A stretch of DNA of 64,000 nucleotides, taken from NCBI GenBank assembly GCA_016858145.1, contig JAEHOE010000122.1:1-64000 (forward strand), written 5' to 3'. Origin of the DNA: Edaphochlamys debaryana (lineage: Eukaryota > Chlorophyta > Chlorophyceae > Chlamydomonadales). Within the stretch, counting starts at the first letter, position 1. Each line of letters opens with the position of its first letter. The position numbers and the translations under genes are program-made. Of the stretch, positions 1-11,644 are shown in pieces. The notes beneath the pieces were generated by a model. That model was not told the DNA's origin. It worked only from the letters and a program-made list of their open reading frames with translations, and did not search any database.

Positions 1-80
1 CCCCCCTCCCCCCTCCCCCCTCCCCCCCTCCCCCCCTCCCCCCTCCCCTCCCCTCTCCCCCTCCCCTTCCCCCCTGTCAG

Positions 81-384
81 ATCCTGGGGGTGGCCCTCAA
101 GAAGTCCAAGAGCGCCACCATGTCCAACTGGGCCGCACCCACCCTCACAAGCAGCCAGCTCAAGTACGCCAGCCTGTGAGTGGCGTGGAGGGAGGGAGGG
201 AGTGCGCACGGTAGCGGCCCCACGGCAGCTCCCTTGCTTCCTTTGCCCCGGCCGCTGCCGCGCGCCTGTGCCGCCGTCCCGTCCTTTCCCATTGCTTTAT
301 CCCCTACCTCTCTCCCGCCCCATTCGCAGGGACGTGCTTGCGGCGGGCAACATCTTCCGGGCGCTGCGGCGGCTCCGGGCTTAG
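81..384 (+). CDS. 3'-5' exonuclease domain protein, last two exons (partial)
   Basis: Exons 81-175 and 330-384, joined by a GTGAGT...GCAG intron; stop TAG at 382-384. The visible tail (48 residues) reads ILGVALKKSKSATMSNWAAP, then YASLD across the junction. This matches the end of the RNase D/WRN-type (DnaQ-like) 3'-5' exonuclease fold: the K-S-x-x-x-x-M-S-N-W stretch followed by exonuclease motif III, Y-x-x-x-D, whose Asp (first codon after the intron junction) is a metal ligand. The enzyme would remove nucleotides from 3' ends of DNA or RNA; substrate unknown. The protein ends 16 residues after motif III, so no C-terminal helicase or HRDC domain follows. The rest of the gene lies left of the window; bases 1-80 are the (CCCCCCT)n pyrimidine tract of the preceding intron. 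Confidence 0.75.
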
Positions 385-1223
385 GCCTCCGGCTATCGGC
401 TGCGTCGCGGCTGCGCATCCCTGGGGACTGCGAGCACGGCGCGTGAGGGCGGCTGCAGCCGCTAGAGGGGGCCATCCAGCCTTCCAGCGTCTTCGTCCAG
501 CCAACGTGGGGTGTAGGATGGTGGGCGAGGCGATGGGGGTCCGGGTGTGTGGGCCGCAGCTCGACTGTAGTAGCCCGACTGGCTCCTCCTGTCAGGACCA
601 GGAGTGCAGCGGGTGGGGGAGGAGCGAGTCTGGCAGGATGCTGAGGGGCTGGCCGGGCTCCATTCCAAATGCAAATTGGTCTGAGGAAGAGGTTTGAGAT
701 GTCCGGGCTGTTGGAATGTGCTGAAACGGCCGTTCGTGTGCTGCGACGGGCCAGGCCGCTTGGGTGCGATTGGTTGGACGGCCGGAGGTCAGGTCGTGTC
801 GGCTCACCCTGCGCCATGCTTTTGTTGCATGGTAGACTTGGGTGATATGTTTGGACTCGAGGATAGCGGATGTAGAGAGACCGTTGGGTACTGGTGAAGC
901 GGAGGTTGCTCGGGGGCGCCTGGGGTACGAGGCCGAGACCCGGCGCAGCTGCCGTGAGGCCGGGGGCTGCGGCGCGGTCAGGACCCTGGGCCCAGGCCCA
1001 TGCAGGCGAGCACCTCAAGGGCCCGCCCTACCTGAGGCTTACATATATTGATTCATAAGGGTACTGACATTTATAGTAGACCAGGCAAGCTTAACTTGAT
1101 AAGCAGCTCGACGGGACTTGCACAAGTTATTTAACCAAAGCCCGAAGGGCAGTTCGACAGAATACATTCATTCTGGCTGAAAGCTTTGTTACTCGTGCCA
1201 ACTCGGAGTGCACTGATCAAGCC
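385..1223. other. Spacer: exonuclease 3' UTR and promoter of the RNA-repair gene
   Basis: No convincing coding exon on either strand. No TGTAA is seen after the exonuclease stop, so the poly(A) site is unplaced. An AT-rich island at about 1038-1110, with a TATA-like TTTATAG near 1069-1075, sits about 150 bp before the ATG at 1224 and is the best core-promoter candidate. The island is conspicuous in otherwise GC-rich DNA. Confidence 0.4.
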
Positions 1224-4200
1224 ATGGCGGACCAGGGACTGCACAAGTTCCCCCGCACGCCACATTTGAGCAACCTGGGCGCTGCGACGCGCGACGACCT
1301 CGTCTTTACCCATGCAGAAGCGCTAGCCTTCCTCGCAAAGGGCGTTGTGCTGGGTGAGCCTCAGTCTGGGAGTCAGCACGCCTCAAAGCAGTTTCCATCC
1401 ATCCTCCAACCCATCCTTCCCGGGTTTGGCCCCCACCCGGCCCCCAACCTTCAGCGTCCACCCTAACCCGCCTGTCCTGGTTGCACTCCACAGAGGAGAA
1501 GGTCGATGGGGCCAACCTGGGCATCAGCTTTGCGGACGCGCACGGCGCTCCTCAGTGCCAAAAGCGGGGGCACTGGGTCAGCGCTGCCTCTGAGACGCAG
1601 TTCGCCAAGCTAAACTCTTGGCTGGGGACCCACACGGAGCAGCTCAGGCGTGTGCTAGGTGGGTGACACGTTCTGCCAGCCAGCACTCGGGCGGTGTGAG
1701 CGAGGGGGCTCGGTGGCGCGTGTGAAGGCCACGAGCCGGAAGCAGGGTGGTCAACGGGTGGTCAACGGGTGGTCCGTGATCTCCGTACGTACGCAGGCAC
1801 CCGTTACGTGCTGTACGGAGAGTGGGTGGCCGCCCGCCATTCCGTGCCGTACGACGCCCTGCCGGACTGGTTCCTCGCGTACGACGTGTACGACAAGCAG
1901 GCGGGCCGGTTCCTCAGCAGGTGCGGGCTTGGCGCCTCGAACCCACGCCTCCTGCGCCCTGGCCCCCCACAGAGCCCCTTCCTCCCTTCCGCTCTGCCCT
2001 GCCCTCACCCACCTTCACCTCTCTGCCTGCCACCGCTTATCTCCTTCATCCCCACACGCCCCCAGCTCCCGACGAGACCAGCTGCTGCGGGGCAGCGGCG
2101 TCCGCTCCGTGCCCGCCGTGGCTCCGGCCCCGGGGCGTGCCTTCACGGGGCCTGACGCGGTCGAGGCGGTGAGCAGGAGCACACGCTGCGTGCGGGAATG
2201 CGGATGGGTCCGGGTACAGTTAGCAGGGAGCTGCAAGACCGCCCAGTCTGTAATTGCCAATGGCACAAGGCGTATGGGATGCAGTGAAGAGCGCGAGGTG
2301 TTCGAGGTGGTGGGAGGCTGGCAGGCCCCCCCTAGCAGCCCGACCATGACTCACCTAGGTGCTTGGGATGGGATGGGACGCTGGCAGACCCACCATGCGG
2401 CAGTGCACCTGCCGTGGCGCTCAGCCTTGGGATCTCGATCGGCCCCGCAGGTACGGCAGCTGGTGCTGGGCCTGCGGTCCGCGCTGTGCGTGCCGGGCTC
2501 CGCGCAGTGGGCCGAGGGCGTCTACCTGCGCGCGGAGGACGGCGAGTGGCTGCTGGGCAGGGCCAAGCTGGTGCACCCAGACTTCCACCAGGTAGGTGGG
2601 GGCGGGTGGCCGTGAGGGCGGCCCGGGGCTTATGAAGGGCGCACCGGTGTGCAAGCGTCGGCTCCCACGCCTTGCCACGCCCCCTGGGCCCCGCACCATG
2701 AGCTGAAGTACGGGGCAGCCGTCGGGCTGCACATAGGCGGTGCGCAGCTGGGAATGGCGTCACCGATAAGGCCCCCGCGTGCAGTTGTCAGGCGAGCTGA
2801 GTGTCGTGGCGGTGTTCTTCCCGGTTGTGCCTGAACCCTCAGGCCATTGCGGATGGCGACGGCCCTCGCGGCTCCGGCGGCGGCACGCACTGGAGCAAGC
2901 GCGCGGTGGAGTGGAACCGACTGCGCCCCGACCTGTGGGAGCAGGCCGAGACGGGCGACGAGCAGGAGCAGGCGGAGGAGGACGGGAAGGAGGATGCAGG
3001 GAACGGCTCTGTGGCCACTGATACTCCGAGCGCAGATCTGGAGGGTGCGGGCGCGGCTGCCGGTGCCACCAAGCCACCAGGAGCACGTGCTGACGTGGCA
3101 CCAGAGCGTGCCACCCCAGCACCCGTTTTCCAAACTGCAACGGCAAAGGCGATTGCAGCCCAAACCCGCGTCGGCGGAGCCTCAGGGCCTGCTACGAAGG
3201 CCAGGTCTGCGGCTGTGACCCGGCCTGGAGCCCCGTGCGAGGCTGCGCCGGCTGCTACGGCCGTGGCGGCGCCAGAGGTGTGTCGGCTGCAGCTGTGCTG
3301 CGGCGGCGCCTACGTGGCGATGGTGGGACGGGCGGTGGACGCAGTGGCGGAGGCCGCTCTGGAGCTGGCTGGGGCCGCAGTGCCTGGGAGCTACGTGGGC
3401 AGGAGGTGCTTGAACCCGCCGGGGGGAGGGCACGGGTGGTGGTGGTGGTGGTGAGCCGGGCTCTTCTTCTTGATGTTTTTGGGGGCCCCTGGACCAGCAA
3501 GAGCGTTCGTGGTCTGATGGAGGTATGCATGCAAGCCTTGTCGTGCCCCGTCGTCGGACGCCCGAATGGCAGGGTCGCCCGCGACGGGGCTCATCACCAC
3601 GTGACCCTGATCGCGCCCCCCGAGATGGACGAGCTGCGCGAGGTGTACGGCATGGATCCGGACGAGGTGTACGAGCGGATCAAGGCCGAGGTGCGAACCC
3701 AGGTCCAAACTCTTCCTCCTCCTTACACAGCTGCGGCGGCCTCACGACCGCCCCCTTGCAGTTCTTTCCACATGCTTGCATCTCCCTCATTCCTTCAGCC
3801 CATCCCCATCCTTCAACTACCTGACACAGGTCGACCCTTCCGGCGGCCCCTGGCTGCCCCTGGGTCTGGGCCGCGCTCGGGACCCCTCCGCGGGGGACAC
3901 GGCGGTGTTCGTGCCGCTGGCCTGGCCCGCGGGCCGTGCGGCGCGTGCTGCGGTGGGGCTGGCGGACCGGGAGCAGCCCTTCCACATCACTCTGGGCTTC
4001 GACCGGGCGGTGAGTGTTTGGAACTCAGCAGCTACCAACACCACCAACACCGCCGGTAGTCAACACTAAAGTTCTCAGCTGGGCGTGCTCTGCACGCTGT
4101 AGCGTCGCATCCGTCTCCGTGACTGACCTGGGTCCCGACCCAACACGCGCAGAGAGGATCTCAAGGCCCTCACTGACCTCCCTTGCACCGCACTGCAGGA

Positions 4201-7200
4201 CGTGCACGGTCGGCCCAAGGGCCTGTCCAGCCTGGAGGGGGCCCGCCTGGACACGGCACGGGTGAAGGCGCTGGCGGCGGCCGCGGAGGCAGCGGGTGGG
4301 TGGCTGGGGCTTGCAGGCTCGCGCCAGAAGTCGGGGGCGGATTGCTGGTTCAAGCCCATCTGGCTCTGTCTAATGTGGGCCGTTTGCAGTCCTTCTAAGC
4401 CATGCGTGATCGCCCGTGCTGGTTTGCAGGTGTGCCCATGCCTCGCCACCTCTGCGGAGCGGTGGCGGTGCTGCAGGTGAGGCCGCGGCGGCTGAGGGGC
4501 ACCGGGCAGGGGCCCTGTTTGCGTGCTCTAAAGTCTTGCCCTTTTACCTCATGCCTGAACCTCACGCCCTCCCCTTGCTACCCTCCCGCGCTCGCAAGCA
4601 AACCAATCTTGTCCTTGTCCTTGCCATAGCCTCAACCTCGAGCCCTCAACCCGCCCTCGCTGTTTCCTTTCCAGGCCTTCACCGAGCTCCAGCTCAGCTC
4701 CAGCGGTGGCCCGCGCGCTGCAACCACTGAGGCCTCCACCTCGACCTCTACTGCGTCCACGTCAGCCCAATCACCCGAGGTGGTGGAGGCTCTGCGTGCC
4801 CTGCTGACCCTCGCCCTTGCCTGGACGTCTCGCGACGACGAGGAGGTGCAGCATCAGGGGGCAGCGGCGGCCCAAGGAGCTGACGGTCGGGAGCTGTTCG
4901 TGCGCGGCTGCGCACACGTGGCTCTGGCCCGACTGGCGGGCCGGTACGGCGAGTACGACGAGGTGGACGAGCATGTGGGGCAGGTACGACAGGACGGCAT
5001 GGCGGCGCACGGCGGCTATGGTCCATTGATTGCTTAGCGAACGGCAGCCTATCCCCACAGCCGGCTCCTGTTGCGATGCCTGAGCATGGTGTTGCATGCT
5101 CCCCATGCAGCCTGATCTTGGGTGCTCCCGATCCACACTCCCCGTGATGTGCCGTCTAAACCTCCTGGATCCGTGGTCCCCGTACAGGCTGCGGCAGCTG
5201 CCGCCGAGCTGGAGACTACGGCAGACTGTGTTGCGGCTCTGCCCGCCGGCGCCCCTCACGTGCTGGCTGCTGCCGCTGCGGGGCTGGTCGGCAAGGCCCT
5301 GGCGGCCCGGGAGCGGTTTGCCGAGGCGGCCGCCGCCTTCGAGACCGCAGCCGCTGAGCTGGGGTGAGTCGGGAGGGGGGGCCACGAAAGCACACTCGGG
5401 GTGTGACAGTGCTGCTGGGGGAGGTCGGGTGGGTTCCTCAACCCGGGCATGCGTACGGGGCATCTGGTCACAGTGGTCAGTCAAACGGCCCCAAGCATCT
5501 CGCCATGCCCCGAGCACAGCTTCCGCGATGGGTCCTCAGCAACCCTCTCCCCCACCCTTCCCTCCCCCCACCCATCCATTCCTTTCAGTCGCATGGGCCT
5601 CCCGGACGCTTCCGACCTCTCCGCCGCGCCCCTGCCCCTGCTGGCACGCGCCCTGGCCGACGGCTGCCTGCCCCCGGCTGAGGCCCAGCGTGCGGCCGCC
5701 GCCTGCACCCGCCGCCTCGCCAAGCAGCAACACAAACAGAGCCCGAGCCCGAGCGAGGACCAGGCGGAGCAGAAGGGAGATGTGGCGGGGGTAGATGGAG
5801 GGGCTGGAATGGGGGAGGAGGCAGGGGTGGAGGAGCAGGAGGGGGCGGGGTGTGAGGAGCTGACGGGGGAGGGCGCGGGCGCGGGCGCCGCGGCGCTGGA
5901 CCCGCGCGAGCGCTTCACGGTGCACGGCGTACAGCTGCCCGCGTCCGTACTAGCCGCTGGTACGGCAGCAGATGGTACGGCAGATGTGACGCTGATGCGC
6001 AACACCAGCTGGCTGGTGCCGGGGGCGGTCATGGGGAGCAGCACCCCGAAGCGACCCGAGCAGGTGGGTGCAGTAAGGCAAGGGAAAGGGGACTGTACTT
6101 CACAGATGGGACAACTGTGGGGGGAGCGGGGATGATTTGTGTGCAGGATGGCCGCCAGGCCACCCGGGCCCACGAATTGCGCTCATTAACGGTTCTTCCT
6201 GCCTCGCCCCCATGTCCGCAGATCTGGGCGCTTGCCGCGCTGGGCGTGGGCTTAGTCATCACCCTGACCGAGGAGGAGCCCCTGCCGGCCACGTGGTTCG
6301 CCCCCAATGCGCCTGCCGTACAAGCACGGGCTGGATCCGCGCCGCCGCCCGTACGGAACCTGTTCGTGCCCGTGCCCAACTATGAGCCGCCGTCCGTCGA
6401 GCAGATGGACGCCATCCTGCTCGCCCTGGAGCAGCAGATCGCCGGATCAGATCCTGCCGTACATGGCCGTACGGCAGCGCCGCCGTCACGTGGCGTGCTG
6501 ATCCACTGCGGCGGCGGCAAGGGCCGCGCGGGCACCGCCCTGGCCTGCTTCCTGGTGAAACACGGGCAGGACAAGCCAACCGTCAACCGCCAACCGTCAC
6601 AAGCCCCTGCCATGTCGGCCGACGCGGCGGTACGGCTGATCCGAGCTGTACGGCCTGGATCAATTGAGACGGAGCAGCAGCGCCGCTTCGTCGGGGCCTA
6701 CGCGGACGAGCTGTGGCGGCGGTACGACACGGCAGTGGCGACGGCGCCAGAGGAGGGGGCTGACAAGGATGGCCCCGCCAAGGCAGACAATGACGAGGAC
6801 AACGGAAAGGGCAAGGGCGCGACGAAGAAGAGGGAGCAGGGGAAGAAGTCCACTGGCGGCAGCTCAGGCTCGGGCACCCAGGCCGCGGCGGGAGAGCCAC
6901 GCGGCAGCGCTGGCGGCAGCGGGAGCCCGAGCTCTGCTGCGGAGCGGGCGCAAGCCCCAGATCACGGGGGAAGTGTGGCAGCGCGCGAGGAGGGCGCGGC
7001 GGCGGTGGGTGCCAAGGCGCCCTCGGCGGCACTGCCCGGCGGAAACTACCCGTCCACGCCGCACCTGCCCTTCAGCCCCCAGGTGAGGTCGGGCGGCGTC
7101 CTGGCGGCACCCTCCACACGTCTTAGCGTAGCCGCTCCCGCTTGGGCTCGCCCCCCCGTCTCCTCTCCATCCTTACTTGGTCATCCTCCCGTCCCCCCCC

Positions 7201-10200
7201 CCCACCAGGTCGCGGACGATGACTCCCAGTTGGACGCCGCCGCAGCCGCAGCTGCCTTCCTCCACCAGCCGCTGGTGAGCGCATACCGGTGTCTTGTTGC
7301 CTGCGGTTGCAAGGATGACGACGACAGTGCTCGTTGCATCCCGCTGTTGCATCCTTGTTGCCTGCTGTTGCCACGATGACGACCACCGTCCTCGTACCAC
7401 ATCAGAGCCCCCGGAGGACGGCGCGGACTGCAGCATTTCAGGGCGGTGCCCTGTGGTGTCCCGCCGGCTTCCGCACTGCTAAGCGTTCACGAACCGCCCC
7501 CCAACCGCCAACCGCCAACCGCCCGCCGCCGCAGGTGATCACGGAGAAGCTGGACGGCGGCAACTGCTGCATCATGCACGACCCAGATCAGGATCCAGAC
7601 CTGGATCCGGATCTAGATCCGTACGGCGGCGCGCTGGTCGTGTACGCGCGCACGCACAAGCACCCCGCGGCCCACGCCTCGTTCGGTCCCGTGCGGGCGC
7701 TGGTGGCGGAGCGCCTGACTGGGCGGCTGCCTCGGGGCGTGGCTCTGCTGGGTGGGTGGGGGGTTGAGGAGGGCAAGGGAGGGAGGCGGGGAGGGTCAGG
7801 AGAGGGGGAGGGGGGGAGGGGAGGGGGGGAGGGTCAGGAGAGGGGGAGGTGGGAGGGTCAGGAGAGGGGGAGGTCAAGGAGTGGCGGTAAGAGGGGCAAT
7901 GGGAATGGGGTGGTGGCCACCGCTTGGCGTGGCGTTGCTGGGCGGGTGGCGGGTTGTGGAGAATTTTGTGGAGGGGTGGATGGGGTGGAGGCTTTCGGGG
8001 TTTAGGAGGGAGTGGAGGGGGTCGGGGTGACAGGCAGAGCAGGAGAAGGCGTGGGGCCGGGGCCGGGGAAGAGGTGTGGAGGGTGGGCAGTAGGGAGGAG
8101 GTAAATGCATGTCTTCGACTGCCCAGATCGGCCTCCCACGTGGCCCCCGTGCTCATGCCGATGCAGGCGAGAACATGACTGCCGTACACAGCATCGAGTA
8201 CGGCAGCGTGCCCAGCTGCTTCTTCCTCTTCGCCGTGTGGAACGGGCGCAGGCAGGTGAGACGCACATGTGTGGTTTCGCCCCCCCGGGGCGAAGGGGCA
8301 CAGATGAGTGGGTGCAGTAGGGGCCTCTGCCTCTGCTATGGTCCGTCCCCGTTGTGCCTTACCCACCAACCATCCTGACCTCAACCCACCCACCCACCCA
8401 CCCACCCGCCCCCCCCCAGGCCTGGGCCTCCTGGTCAGAGGTGGAGCAGTGGGCCGCGGAGCTGCAGCTCCACACAGTGCCACTGCTGCACCGGGGTAAG
8501 CCCTTGGTGTGCTTGACCCTGGCGGGCAGAGGGGACCAGGAGATGCAATTGTGTGTTTCCAAGCCTTTCCATGATACGCCAATCCGGCGCTAAACCCAGC
8601 TTCTGTTCTTCCTCCCCACCCCTTCCCACCCCCCCACCCCCCCAGGCTCCTTTGCCTCGCTGCCGGCGCTGCAGGCGGCGCTCGGTGCGCTGGCGGCGCA
8701 GCCCTCGGCACTGGACGGGGCCTCACCGCGGGAGGGCTTCGTGGTGGGTTAGGCGGGGTGGGTGGGGTGGGCCGGTCCGGAGGTACGGGCGCGCTCGAAG
8801 CACAGCGGATGGACAAGGTGTGCGAGGGGCGAAGGGACTTTGCAAAGGGGCGTACCTTCACGCACCCGTCAACCCTCCCCCTCCCCTTGGCTCCATTGGC
8901 CTCCTCTGCCCCCGATCCCTCCGATTCCCCCCAGGTCCGCACCGCCAGCAGCTTCCCGGCAGCTTCCTTCGGCGCCCACGTGGCCAAGTACGTACGGCAG
9001 GGTCACGTGCAGACGCGGCCCGGCTGGCGGCGCACGTGGAGGCAGGCGCGCATCACACACCAGGAGCCCACGCCGCCGCCGGCGCCGCCGCCTCCACCGC
9101 CGCCAGCGTTGGAGTCTGAAGCGCCGATGCCGGTGCCGGCGCCGGGGCGGGGGCGGGGGCACAAGGTGGAGCAGGAGGCGGCGCAGGGGCAAGCGACGAC
9201 AGCGGTGGCAGCAGCGGACGACTCTCAGGCAAAGGCGGGGAACAAGGGAGCCGCAGCCGGTGCGGCGGGCAAGCCCGCCGCGGCCGCGGCGGCGGCGGCG
9301 GCGGCGGCAGCGCAGCCGGAGACGCCGAGGGTGCCTGTGGCGGCAGCGGTGCCGGAGACACAGCCGGGGAAGCCGGCGCCGGACGCGAACGCACCACCGG
9401 GGCCGCAGCAGGGCCGGCGCGGTGAGGGCAGCGGCGGCGGCGGCAGCGGCGGGGGCGGCCGGGGCAAAGGCCGCGGCGCTCACGGTTCCAGCGCAGGATC
9501 TGGATCTGGATCTGGATCCGGCCTGCCTCGGCTGGTGATGCTGGTGGGCCTGCCGGGCAGCGGCAAGAGCACCTTCGCGCAGGCCCTGGAGGCGAGCGGC
9601 AGGTCAGCGAGGGGCCTCCCTGGAGGGTGGTCGGCAACGATTACGTACGCAGCGACAGTCTCGGAATCACGGCATGGGGTCACGACCGGGCCCAACCTGC
9701 ATTGTATGTGCATCCATCTCACCTTCGCACTTCCTTCACCTTTCCTTCCCTCCCTCCCCTCCCCAACCCAGCTGGTCCCGCATAAGCCAGGACGACTGCG
9801 GCTCCCGGGGGGCGGCGGAGGCGGCCTTCGGGGCCGCCATGCTGCGGGGCCCGGCGGGCGGTTGGCGGGCCCACGTGGTCCTTGACCGCTGCAGCGCTGA
9901 CGTGGCGGACCGAAGGGCCTGGCTGGACCTGGGCCTGATCAGCAAGCGGGACAAGGGTGAGGGGAGTGGTTGAGGGGGAGGGAGGGAGGGGGGGTGCGAG
10001 GACGGGGCTGCGAGGAGGGTGGGGGCAAGATGGGGCCTCGGGGAAGCCGCAACGGCTGTGGAGCCACCTGGTGCGCTGGGACGGAAAGAGCACACAGCGC
10101 CTCCGGGTGCCGCCTCCCCTGCCTCCTCACATTGCTCAACCCCCCCCCCCCACACACACACACCAACCCCCCCCCCCAGGCGTGGTGGCGGTGTTCTTCG

Positions 10201-11288
10201 ATGTGGACGCCCCCACCTGCAAGGCCCGAGTGGCGGCCCGCCCCGACCACCCCACCATACCGCAGGGTGAGCGGCGGGGCAGGGCTGTGGGCAGGGTGGT
10301 GGAGGCTAGCTGTGGGGCGCTGTGGGGGGAATCTGTCCGCCAGCAGCGGCTACCGCATTTCCTGCGCCCCCCCTAGCCGCGGTATGAGCCCGTCGTTGCC
10401 CCACGTCCCGGCCAAACCACAGCCAACCTCCCACCCCGCCCAAACCCATCCCCAAACCCCACCCCCATCCAGGCCGCGGCGGTCGCGCGGTGGACTCATT
10501 CGCCGCCCGCCTGCAGCCGCCCACACCCGCGGAGGGCTTCGAGCGGGTGTACACGGTGCGGGGGCGGGGGGACGCGGAGGCGCTGCTGGCGGCGTGGGGC
10601 GCGGGCGGGCGCATGCTGGTGGACGAGGGCGTGGCGGCGGCGGCGGAGGCAGCGCTGCGTCGGGGTGCGCGCGGCAAGGGGTGCGGCTGGGACGACTGGG
10701 GCGCGTATGAGGTGGAGGGTGAGGCGGAGGCGCAGGAGGCGGGGGCCGAGGCCGGGGCCGGGGCGGGGGCGGCGGAGGAGCGGGCGGCGTGAGGGCGGTT
10801 GGAGACCGGGGTGGCCGGGGGTGAAGGTGCGCGGTGGTGGTGATGGGAGCTGCCCAGCTGGGGAGGGGGGTCGGGGGGAGGGGGCGTGCGGAGTGCGCAG
10901 CGCGGGGTGTGTGCCGAGGAAGGTGGAAGGGTCGAGGCACACGCTGAAAGCTCTGCACCCAACAGACCTTCCAGCAGCTCCAGGGGCGTCGCTGGCAGCG
11001 ACCTCCTATCCTCCCAAGCCAGAGGACATGGCGCCTCAGCCGCCAAACATGAGTCCACATGCACACATCTCGTCCACCACATGAATCCCCAGGTCCGTGG
11101 CTAAGGCTCTGAAAGCAGGGCACGGACTGGTGGTGACGCCCTACCTCACTCCCCTGGGGCGGGCGCTGCGGCTGGAGAGGGGTCCTGTGTTTAAGAAGCT
11201 GGCGGCTGGTGGCCTGACGCCCCGCTGGTGCAAGGGGGCTGACATTGAGTTCCTGGAAGGCGGCAGCTGGATGCGGTACGGGTTCTGA
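1224..11288 (+). CDS. Five-module RNA repair protein: RNA ligase - 2H phosphodiesterase - DSP-type phosphatase - RNA ligase - polynucleotide kinase
   Basis: Twenty-four exons: 1224-1353, 1494-1658, 1797-1920, 2066-2168, 2451-2591, 2843-3450, 3498-3690, 3830-4009, 4199-4295, 4430-4476, 4675-4983, 5188-5363, 5589-6063, 6222-7082, 7209-7274, 7535-7751, 8167-8255, 8420-8495, 8646-8743, 8935-9602, 9772-9956, 10180-10266, 10473-10788, 11093-11288; about 1868 residues with phase closing throughout. Modules: ligase 1 has FPRTPHL, KVDG (nucleotidyl Lys46), EGVYLR 196-201 and Lys213; the 2H fold has HVT 458-460 and HIT 540-542; the phosphatase has HCGGGKGR at 1011-1018 (CX5R); ligase 2 has YPSTPHL at 1192, KLDGGN (Lys1230), ENM...HSIEY, EGFVVR 1382-1387 and Lys1403; the kinase has GLPGSGKST 1590-1598. 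Together they could open 2',3'-cyclic phosphates, remove phosphate, phosphorylate 5'-OH ends and seal RNA. Exon 7 start (47-nt intron) and the last exon are least certain: reading through the 10789 donor gives a stop at 10790-10792 and 1804 residues. Confidence 0.8.
7918..7965 (+). repeat. Degenerate donor echo in RNA-repair intron 16
   Basis: GGCGTGGCGTTGCTGGGCGG resembles the end of the preceding exon plus its donor (GGCGTGGCTCTGCTG|GGTGGG at 7736-7756), about 190 bp downstream. The copied donor has lost its GT (GCGGGT). It lies after a G-rich minisatellite of GGGTCAGGAGAGGGGGAGG units (7793-7880). Confidence 0.5.
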
Positions 11289-11374
11289 CCTGAGCTTGGT
11301 TTGCGAGGGTGATTTCGTGAGGGCGTGAGCCCGCGGGCTGTGCCGAGGTGCTGTCAAGCACGTTTGGGCACTGG

Positions 11375-11379
11375 TGTAA
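11375..11379 (+). promoter_or_regulatory. TGTAA poly(A) signal of the RNA-repair gene
   Basis: TGTAA is the usual volvocine algal polyadenylation signal. It lies 87 nt after the stop at 11286-11288 and 583 nt after the alternative stop at 10790-10792, so it fits either gene end. The convergent SGNH gene ends at 11645. Confidence 0.55.
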
Positions 11380-11644
11380 CGCACTCACTCACTCCCCAAG
11401 ACCACCTGTGGCAGCTACAACCAGCTCGACTACAACACACCGCCAAGAGAGAACCATCCACTATCCACTCTCCAACTACTTTCAGCGCCCGCACTCCTGC
11501 CCTCCCCCTCTCACACACACCCCACCCTCGGCTGCCCTCCCGCCCCTACGCTCACCTGCCCTGCGCACCCGTACTCGGCCCATCGCCCCTAAACCTCAGC
11601 CTTCTGCTTCTGCCACTGCACCCCATACATCGCAATCCATTTCA

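Noticed and set aside
1..80. (CCCCCCT)n tract as a telomere-like or quadruplex element
   Set aside because: Telomeres of these algae are TTTTAGGG; this is the pyrimidine tract of an intron acceptor.
11093..11288. Separate small gene
   Set aside because: It has no ATG and starts right after a CAG acceptor in phase with the GC|GTGAGG donor at 10788, so it is better read as the last exon of the RNA-repair gene.
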